Positions 14,439 through 19,488 of a stretch of DNA of 19,488 nt are shown here, in pieces. A program made the position numbers and the translations under genes. The notes under the pieces are model-generated. The model was not told the origin of the DNA. It saw only the letters and a program-made list of their open reading frames with translations, and made no database searches. This DNA is from an uncultured Lachnospiraceae bacterium (GTDB lineage: Bacteria; Bacillota; Clostridia; Lachnospirales; Lachnospiraceae). The stretch's first letter is position 1. Every line of letters starts with the position of its first letter. The stretch covers positions 1 to 19,488 of the forward strand of contig OMRF01000218.1 in assembly GCA_900313435.1 (NCBI GenBank). Direction: 5' to 3'.

Positions 14439-16079
14439 TTATGAACGGATCTCTGCTTCCACGAGCCTGAAGGCTCCGTACTTTTTCCGAAGAGCCGGCT
14501 TTTCTATCTTTCCGGTAGCATTTCTCGGAACGTCTGCAAATATTATCTTTCTCGGTCTCTTGTAACGGGGCAGGGTCTCCGAGAAGCGCTCTATCTCCTC
14601 CTCGGTGCAGGTCATATCAGCCTTAACCTTTATGATCGCGCCCGTGATCTCCCCGAGCCTCTTGTCAGGAAGTCCTATCACTGCCACATCATCCACCTTG
14701 AAATATTCGGAGAGGAAGTTCTCTATCTCGACGGGATAGATATTTTCGCCGCCGGATACGATGACGTCCTTCTTCCTGTCTACAAGATAATAAAACCCGT
14801 CCTCATCCTGCTGCGCCATATCACCCGTAAAGAGCCAGCCGTCCTTCAGCACCTCATTGGTAGCCTCGGGATTGTTGAAGTAGCAGGTCATGACGCCGGG
14901 GCCTTTCACACAGAGCTCACCGACCTCGCCTTTTTTGACCTCATTGCCATTATCATCAACGATCTTGCATTCCCACCTGTATCCGGGTACACCGATAGCG
15001 CCGACCTTTTCTATGTTTTCAAGTCCAAGGTGGACACAACCGGGACCCGTGGATTCCGAGAGTCCGTAATTCGTATCGTACTCATGGTCGGGGAAATAAT
15101 CCTTCCAATGTCTTATCAGCGACGGCGGAACAGGCTGTGCCCCTATATGCATGAGACGCCAGGAGGAAAGATCGTAATCGGAGAGCTTTATCTCCTGCCT
15201 GTCTATCGCATCAAGAATATCATTTGCCCAGGGAACAAGAAGCCAGACTATGGAACATTTCTCGTCAGAGACGGCTTTTAATATGATCTTTGGCTTTGTG
15301 CCCTTTAACAGCACTGCCCTGCTGCCTGTCCAGAGAGAACCCATCCAGTGGAACTTCGCCCCCGTATGATAAAGCGGAGGGATGCAGAGGAAGCAGTCGT
15401 CATGTGTCGTTTTGTGGTGGACCGCCTCCATCTCCGCAGCCTGATAGAGCGAAAGGTGCTTGTGCAATATAGCCTTCGGAAAGCCTGTGGTTCCGGAGGA
15501 AAAATAGATCGCACCGTAGTCGTCATTTGTAAGGGTCGATGCAATAGCGGGTTCTGTACAGCCGTGATCTGAAACCCTCATGAAATAGGGCTCCGCGAAA
15601 TCCGGGCAGCCATCGCCCACATAGAAAAGGAGCCTTCCTCTTGAAAGCTCGTCCGCATTTGTCATTATCCGGTTGATAAATTCCGGACCGAAGAACAGCA
15701 CCTTTACTTCTGCAAGAGTGGCGCAGTAGCTTATCTCATCCGCCGTATATCTGAAATTGAAGGGTACGGCGATGGCGCCGGTCTTCAATATCCCGAAATA
15801 GATGGGAAGCCACTCCAGACAGTTGAACATCAGAATAGCGACCTTGTCGCCTTTTTTTACCCCACGGGCTATGAGCAGGTTCGCCACACGGTTTGCCTTC
15901 TCGTCAAACACCTTCCAGGTAAGCTGCTTTCTGTAGGAAAAATCCTCCGTCTGCTGCACGAGATCATATTCCTTGAAGGAGCGCTTTTTTGTATCCGACG
16001 CTTCGGGGTTTAATTCCACGAGAGCTATCTCATCTTTGTAAAGCTCTGCGTTTCTTTTCAAAAGCTCTGTGACCGGCAT
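14439..16079 (-). CDS. AMP-forming acyl-CoA synthetase/ligase
   Basis: A 546-residue ANL-superfamily adenylating enzyme that activates a carboxylic acid to acyl-AMP and then acyl-CoA. Motifs: P-loop FSSGTTGFPK at 193-202; the A5 segment YGLSEST at 338-344; TGD at 418-420; the hinge DRKKDVIVSGGENIYP at 434-449; and the C-terminal catalytic lysine K524 in RNATGKIEK. Length and motifs fit medium- or long-chain acyl-CoA ligases, or the CaiC-like group; the shorter PaaK phenylacetate ligases are a different family. Its ATG is one base past the iorB stop, a pairing that suggests an aryl or branched acid as substrate: IorB-type enzymes convert 2-oxoacids to acyl-CoA, and a ligase could run the CoA/acid interconversion. 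The substrate cannot be read from the sequence. Confidence 0.9.
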   Translation of the reverse strand: MPVTELLKRNAELYKDEIALVELNPEASDTKKRSFKEYDLVQQTEDFSYRKQLTWKVFDEKANRVANLLIARGVKKGDKVAILMFNCLEWLPIYFGILKTGAIAVPFNFRYTADEISYCATLAEVKVLFFGPEFINRIMTNADELSRGRLLFYVGDGCPDFAEPYFMRVSDHGCTEPAIASTLTNDDYGAIYFSSGTTGFPKAILHKHLSLYQAAEMEAVHHKTTHDDCFLCIPPLYHTGAKFHWMGSLWTGSRAVLLKGTKPKIILKAVSDEKCSIVWLLVPWANDILDAIDRQEIKLSDYDLSSWRLMHIGAQPVPPSLIRHWKDYFPDHEYDTNYGLSESTGPGCVHLGLENIEKVGAIGVPGYRWECKIVDDNGNEVKKGEVGELCVKGPGVMTCYFNNPEATNEVLKDGWLFTGDMAQQDEDGFYYLVDRKKDVIVSGGENIYPVEIENFLSEYFKVDDVAVIGLPDKRLGEITGAIIKVKADMTCTEEEIERFSETLPRYKRPRKIIFADVPRNATGKIEKPALRKKYGAFRLVEAEIRS

Positions 16080-16080
16080 C

Positions 16081-16662
16081 TTATTTATTCCCCTTCCTTC
16101 CCATGGAAAACGCTTTGAGGTTTAGCTCCAGAAACTTTTCGGGAACCGAAGCCTTTATTGCAGCCTCCCATGCCTCCTCCGTTATATCGGAAAAATAATT
16201 TGAAAGCCTCCCCATAAGGACGATATTCACAGCCTTTGAGGAGCCTGCCTCCTGAGCGATCGAAAGGCAGTCAAGAGGATCCACTTTGACATCAAGCGAG
16301 CTTACCTTGTCAAGAATATCGGAGGGATACTCAGCCTGTCCCGTGATGACCGGCATGGGATCTATCTCCTGGGTATTTGTCACTATGATCCCGCCCTTTT
16401 TCATGAAGGGCACATAGCGGGCAGCCTCAAGCTTTTCAAAAGAAACGAGGTAGTCGCACTCACCCTCATCAATTATGGGAGAATAGACCTTGTCCCCGAA
16501 ACGGACATAGGTCACGACAGAACCGCCTCTCTGGCTCATTCCGTGAACTTCGGATACCTTGACATCATATCCGGCGTCAAGAAGAACCCTCCCTAAAAGC
16601 TTTGAAGCAAGGAGCGATCCCTGTCCCCCGACGCCAACTATCATAATGTTCTTTGTTTCCAT
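16081..16662 (-). CDS. iorB: indolepyruvate:ferredoxin oxidoreductase beta subunit (IorB-like)
   Basis: A 193-residue protein of the 2-oxoacid:ferredoxin oxidoreductase gamma-domain family. It begins METKNIMIVGVGGQGSLLAS, with the glycine-rich GxGGQG at 10-15, and has the hallmark EVHGMSQRGGSV at 38-49. Together with the thiamine-diphosphate subunit IorA, it decarboxylates aryl 2-oxoacids such as indolepyruvate or phenylpyruvate to aryl-acetyl-CoA, reducing ferredoxin, in anaerobic amino-acid catabolism. No iorA is present on either side, although iorA and iorB usually sit together. The ATG shares its A with the mscL stop (TAATG), so the genes are translationally coupled. A related stand-alone gamma subunit with another partner is possible. 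Confidence 0.87.
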   Translation of the reverse strand: METKNIMIVGVGGQGSLLASKLLGRVLLDAGYDVKVSEVHGMSQRGGSVVTYVRFGDKVYSPIIDEGECDYLVSFEKLEAARYVPFMKKGGIIVTNTQEIDPMPVITGQAEYPSDILDKVSSLDVKVDPLDCLSIAQEAGSSKAVNIVLMGRLSNYFSDITEEAWEAAIKASVPEKFLELNLKAFSMGRKGNK

Positions 16663-17078
16663 TATTTCTTTTCCTTCTTCAGTTCGTCTCTGATCTCCTT
16701 AAGGAGCTTAACTTCATCCGAATCTTCCTTCGGTTCCTCTTCCTCCTCCTTCTTGTTCTTCTCCCTTATCGTGTTCATAGCCTTAACAATGATAAAGAGG
16801 ACGAGCGCCATGAGAAGGAAATTGATGACGGCCGCGATGAATGCGCCATAGGCTACTTCAGCATTACCCACCATCACCGTGAGAGATGCAAGTGAGTCCG
16901 TATTCAAAATGATCCCTATCAAGGGCATCAGGATGTCATTTACCAGCGAATTGATAATGGCCTGGAAGGCGCCGCCGATAATGATACCGACCGCCATATC
17001 CATGACCGAGCCCTTGCTGATGAATTCCCTGAACTCACCGAAAAATCCTTTTTTCTTTTTCTTTTCTTCTGCCGCCAT
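16662..17078 (-). CDS. mscL: large-conductance mechanosensitive channel
   Basis: A 138-residue pentameric channel that opens under membrane tension during hypo-osmotic shock. The start at 17078 is preferred over the ATG at 17084 because GGGAGGT lies only one base from the latter but about seven from the former. Layout: basic N-terminus (EEKKKKKGFFGEFREFISKG); pore helix 1 at about 26-50 with VMDMAVGIIIGGAF and a conserved NSLVNDILMPLIG; a periplasmic loop; helix 2 at about 77-100; and a C-terminal acidic linker with a helical bundle (EVKLLKEIRDELKK). Length is normal. It lies between thrS and iorB, in the same operon by spacing; the osmotic role has no obvious link to the neighbours. Confidence 0.95.
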   Translation of the reverse strand: MAAEEKKKKKGFFGEFREFISKGSVMDMAVGIIIGGAFQAIINSLVNDILMPLIGIILNTDSLASLTVMVGNAEVAYGAFIAAVINFLLMALVLFIIVKAMNTIREKNKKEEEEEPKEDSDEVKLLKEIRDELKKEKK

Positions 17079-17080
17079 TT

Positions 17081-18874
17081 TCATACCTCCCTGCTCTTAT
17101 TAGCGATCTTTTCCAGAATAAGTTTTTCAAATTCCTCATAGGACATTGAGGTTGATTCCCCGGTGTCCCTGTTTCTCACGGTAATGATATTCTCCTCCTG
17201 CTCCTTCTGCCCGATAACAAGCATGAAAGGAACCCGAAGTTCAGCCTGAGCCTCACGTATCTTGTAGCCTATCTTTTCGGAACGGTCATCAAACTTTACC
17301 CTGATGCCCTTGGAAAGCAGCTTTTCATAAATCTTTCCGGCATATTCAAAGGTCTTCTCGGATACCGGAAGGACTATGGCCTGAGTAGGAGCCAGCCAGA
17401 CAGGAAGGTGTCCCTTTGTCTCCTCAAGGATGTAAGCCATGAACCTGTCAAGGGAACCGAGGATAGCGCGGTGTATGACGACAGGCGTCTTTCTTACATC
17501 TTCAGCGTCCGTATAGGTAAGGTCAAACTTCATGGGAAGGCAGAAATCAAGCTGGCATGTAGAAAGTGTGATCTCGTTTCCCGTCACGGGCTTTACGTTC
17601 ACGTCAAGCTTCGGTCCATAGAACGCTGCCTCGCCGATCTCTTCCGTAAAGTCTATCCCTATCTCCTTAAGAACCTCACGAAGGGCCTCCTCCGCAGTAT
17701 TCCACATCTCATCATCGGGATGATACTTGACTGTATCCTTGGGATCACGGAGTGACAGCACACATCTGTAGTCCGTAATTCCGAAGTCTTTGTAAGTATC
17801 GAAGATAAGATCGCATACGCCCTTCACCTCGTCCTTGATCTGCTCCGGAGTGCAGAAAATATGTGAATCGTTCTGGCAGAAATGCCTTCCTCTCTCTATA
17901 CCCTTCAGCGTACCGGAGGACTCAAACCTGAAGTCATGGGCAATCTCCGCGATCCTGATGGGAAGTTCCTTGTAGGAATGGCGCTTTGACGCATATATTC
18001 TCATATGGTGGGGGCAGTTCATCGGACGAAGGACGAATTCCTCATCCTCCACCTGCATGGGCGGAAACATATTATCCTTGTAATGATCCCAGTGGCCGGA
18101 GGTCTTGTAGAGCTGTACGGTTCCGACGCAGGGTGTCATAACATGAAGGTAGCCAAGCCGCCTCTCCTTTGACCTTATATAATCCTCAAGCTCGGTCCAT
18201 ATCGTATAGCCGTCGGGAAGATACATGGGAAGCCCTTTTCCCACGAGTTCATCGGACATGAAAAGCTCCATGTCACGGCCTATCCTTCTATGGTCCCTCT
18301 GGAGCGCTTCTTCCTGCTGCTTTTCAAATTCAGCGAGCTCCTCCTTTGTGGGGAAAGCGGTGCCGTTGATACGAGTCAGCATCCTGTTGTTCTGATCAGC
18401 CCTCCAATAAGCGCCGGAGATACTCAAAAGCTTGAAGGCCTTAAGGGCCTTTGTATATGTGATATGGGGACCGACGCACATATCAATGTACTCGCCCTGC
18501 TGGAAGAAGGTTATCCGGTCTCCCTCGGGAAGGTCGCTTATATGCTCGACCTTGTAAGTCTCGTTCCTTTCCTCCATGAGCTTCACCGCTTCATCCCTCG
18601 GAAGCTCAAAGGTCTTGAAGGGAATATTCTCCTTCACGATCTTTCTCATCTCATCTTCGATTGGTCCAAGGTCTTCCTCGGTAAGCTTCTTTTCGCCGAG
18701 ATCCACGTCATAATAGAAACCTTTTTCATTTGCGGGACCGAAGGCAAACTTCGCATCCGGATAGAGCCTCTTCACGGCCTGCGCAAGGATATGCGCGGCG
18801 GAGTGACGAAGGATGTGAAGCTCCTCCTCTTTTTCACATTCAAAAACCTGTCCTTTGTTATCAAGTGCTTTCAT
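17081..18874 (-). CDS. thrS: threonyl-tRNA synthetase lacking the TGS domain
   Basis: A 597-residue class II synthetase charging tRNA-Thr. The usual family length is about 640 residues with an N-terminal TGS domain. Here the protein opens with only about 18 residues before the editing domain motif HSAAH at 24-28, so the TGS domain is absent. The second editing motif CVGPH is at 133-137. In the catalytic domain, motif 2 reads FRFESSGTLKGIERGRHF, and the zinc ligands C287 (RPMNCPHH), H338 (DSHIF) and H468 (VIHRAILGS) are present. The anticodon-binding domain occupies about 495-590. The ATG at 18874 has GTGAGGT 8 bases upstream. It is first in the operon with mscL, iorB and an acyl-CoA ligase. 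No T-box leader was found. Confidence 0.95.
   Translation of the reverse strand: MKALDNKGQVFECEKEEELHILRHSAAHILAQAVKRLYPDAKFAFGPANEKGFYYDVDLGEKKLTEEDLGPIEDEMRKIVKENIPFKTFELPRDEAVKLMEERNETYKVEHISDLPEGDRITFFQQGEYIDMCVGPHITYTKALKAFKLLSISGAYWRADQNNRMLTRINGTAFPTKEELAEFEKQQEEALQRDHRRIGRDMELFMSDELVGKGLPMYLPDGYTIWTELEDYIRSKERRLGYLHVMTPCVGTVQLYKTSGHWDHYKDNMFPPMQVEDEEFVLRPMNCPHHMRIYASKRHSYKELPIRIAEIAHDFRFESSGTLKGIERGRHFCQNDSHIFCTPEQIKDEVKGVCDLIFDTYKDFGITDYRCVLSLRDPKDTVKYHPDDEMWNTAEEALREVLKEIGIDFTEEIGEAAFYGPKLDVNVKPVTGNEITLSTCQLDFCLPMKFDLTYTDAEDVRKTPVVIHRAILGSLDRFMAYILEETKGHLPVWLAPTQAIVLPVSEKTFEYAGKIYEKLLSKGIRVKFDDRSEKIGYKIREAQAELRVPFMLVIGQKEQEENIITVRNRDTGESTSMSYEEFEKLILEKIANKSREV
17085..17091 (-). promoter_or_regulatory. 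ribosome site deciding the mscL start
   Basis: GGGAGGT within the last codons of thrS. It touches the ATG at 17082-17084 but sits at a normal distance from the ATG at 17076-17078, so the latter is taken as the start. Confidence 0.6.
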
Positions 18875-18925
18875 AGATCATTACCTCACTTTATTAACCG
18901 GTCTTTCCGGCTGTCTCAAATTGCA

Positions 18926-18954
18926 ATGATAACACAAAGGAAAGGCATACTCAA
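18926..18954 (-). promoter_or_regulatory. promoter for the thrS operon
   Basis: On the minus strand TTGAGT (18949-18954), 17 bases, then TATCAT (18926-18931) with a TGn extension (TGTTATCAT). The start would be near 18919, giving a leader of only about 45 bases, which contains a short AGCCGG/CCGGTT hairpin just ahead of the ribosome site. There is no room for a T-box. Confidence 0.6.
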
Positions 18955-18972
18955 ACCATAGAGAGTTGTATA

Positions 18973-19000
18973 TTGAATTATTTTTTTTCTTATGTAAGAT
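18973..19000 (+). promoter_or_regulatory. possible promoter next to the YhgE-like start
   Basis: TTGAAT (18973-18978), a 16-base T-rich spacer including eight consecutive T, then TAAGAT (18995-19000, four of six). Transcription would begin almost at the ATG (19009), suggesting a very short or absent leader, in line with the lack of a ribosome site. Weak evidence. Confidence 0.3.
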
Positions 19001-19008
19001 ATAGCCTT

Positions 19009-19488
19009 ATGAAAATGATATTTCGTATCTTTAAGGATGATGTAAAGCAGCTTTTTTCAAGTTTCTTCATAATAGTGATGATAGTCGGGATTTCCGTGAT
19101 CCCGGCTCTTTACGCGTGGCTGAATATCTATTCAAACTGGGATCCTTACGCCAACACAGGCGCTCTTAAGATTGCCTTTGTTTCAGATGACGAAGGCTAT
19201 ACCGATAAAAACGGCTCTTTTGAAAACGTGGGAGATTCTCTTCGAAAGGAGCTTTCGGAAAACACCGCCGTCGATTGGAGCTTTCTTGAAAGCAGTGATA
19301 TCGCGGTCAAAGGTGTCGAAGCCGGAAATTACTATGCTGCTCTCATTGTCCCCTCTGACTTCACAAAACGCATTTTCACTTTCTTCACCGACGATCTCGG
19401 AAAGCCGACTATCCGGTTTTATAAAAACCAGAAGAAGAATCCCGTCGCGACAAAGATCTCGGACGCCGTAAAGACCTCTGTTCAGAGC
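19009..19488 (+). CDS. YhgE/Pip-type membrane protein, N-terminal fragment
   Basis: An open frame of 160 codons running off the right edge. It begins MKMIFRIFKDDVKQLFSSFF, then a hydrophobic helix (IIVMIVGISVIPALYAWLNI) followed by YSNWDPYANTGALKIAFVSDDEGY. This is the characteristic start of YhgE/Pip proteins: one N-terminal membrane helix, a large extracytoplasmic region, and at the far end five more helices of ABC-2 permease type (outside the window). Members include the phage infection protein Pip and the EsaA-like secretion component; many are of unknown role. An in-frame ATG also lies two codons later (19015). Neither has a clear ribosome site. It is divergent from thrS. The lone ABC ATPase at 745-1641 is too far away to assume a partnership. 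Confidence 0.88.
   Translation, partial: MKMIFRIFKDDVKQLFSSFFIIVMIVGISVIPALYAWLNIYSNWDPYANTGALKIAFVSDDEGYTDKNGSFENVGDSLRKELSENTAVDWSFLESSDIAVKGVEAGNYYAALIVPSDFTKRIFTFFTDDLGKPTIRFYKNQKKNPVATKISDAVKTSVQS

Noticed and set aside
18290..18961. 223-codon plus-strand open frame opposite the start of thrS
   Set aside because: Antisense to a well-supported thrS; composition mirrors the opposite strand and no family is recognisable.
18875..19008. T-box riboswitch upstream of thrS
   Set aside because: The predicted leader is about 45 bases and no AGGGTGG-type T-box sequence occurs on the minus strand.

Overview
The window looks like chromosomal DNA of a low-to-mid GC, motile, anaerobic Firmicute, most likely a Lachnospiraceae (Butyrivibrio/Pseudobutyrivibrio-like) genome. 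The reasons are strong GGAGG-type ribosome sites, sigma-A-like promoters, a DUF6472-type mini-protein, a 7TM HD-GYP protein and an IorB subunit of a 2-oxoacid:ferredoxin oxidoreductase. The assignment is by pattern recognition only. There is no rRNA, tRNA, CRISPR array, phage or transposase gene. No gene-free stretch exceeds 300 bases; the longest is about 180.

Layout. (1) 1-628, minus: a four-helix membrane protein with a GGPQ repeat tail, coupled to the start of murD, which runs off the left edge. (2) 745-1641, plus: an ABC ATPase without a visible permease. (3) 1685-4283, minus: an operon of a membrane HD-GYP phosphodiesterase, a cysteine-rich mini-protein, a PQ-loop membrane protein and what appears to be a truncated condensation/acetyltransferase-like gene. 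(4) 4464-6530, plus: a dCache methyl-accepting chemotaxis protein, divergent from the HD-GYP gene, with recognisable promoters for both. (5) 6576-13270, minus: a tightly packed, often overlapping series of hslO, nadE, hisC, a small membrane protein, a zinc-ribbon membrane protein, a TrmH-type rRNA methyltransferase and a small unknown protein. (6) 13366-14427, plus: a two-helix membrane protein of unknown function, divergent from hslO. (7) 14439-18874, minus: thrS (without a TGS domain), mscL, iorB and an AMP-forming acyl-CoA synthetase, all touching or overlapping. (8) 19009-19488, plus: the start of a YhgE/Pip-type membrane protein.

How the genes fit together. The centre holds a plausible signalling pair, c-di-GMP turnover next to chemotaxis. 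The rest is housekeeping: protein folding, NAD and histidine synthesis, translation, osmotic release and peptidoglycan synthesis. IorB and the acyl-CoA synthetase suggest conversion between aryl or branched-chain 2-oxoacids, acyl-CoAs and acids, but no IorA is present here.

The most notable non-coding signal is a family of near-perfect palindromes at 1641-1675, 6541-6575 and 7025-7057. They share a 27-base core, sit against stop codons and lack the U-tract of an intrinsic terminator. One abuts the apparently truncated gene. I see no clearly new multi-gene system; the palindromes and the HD-GYP operon are the parts most worth a second look.
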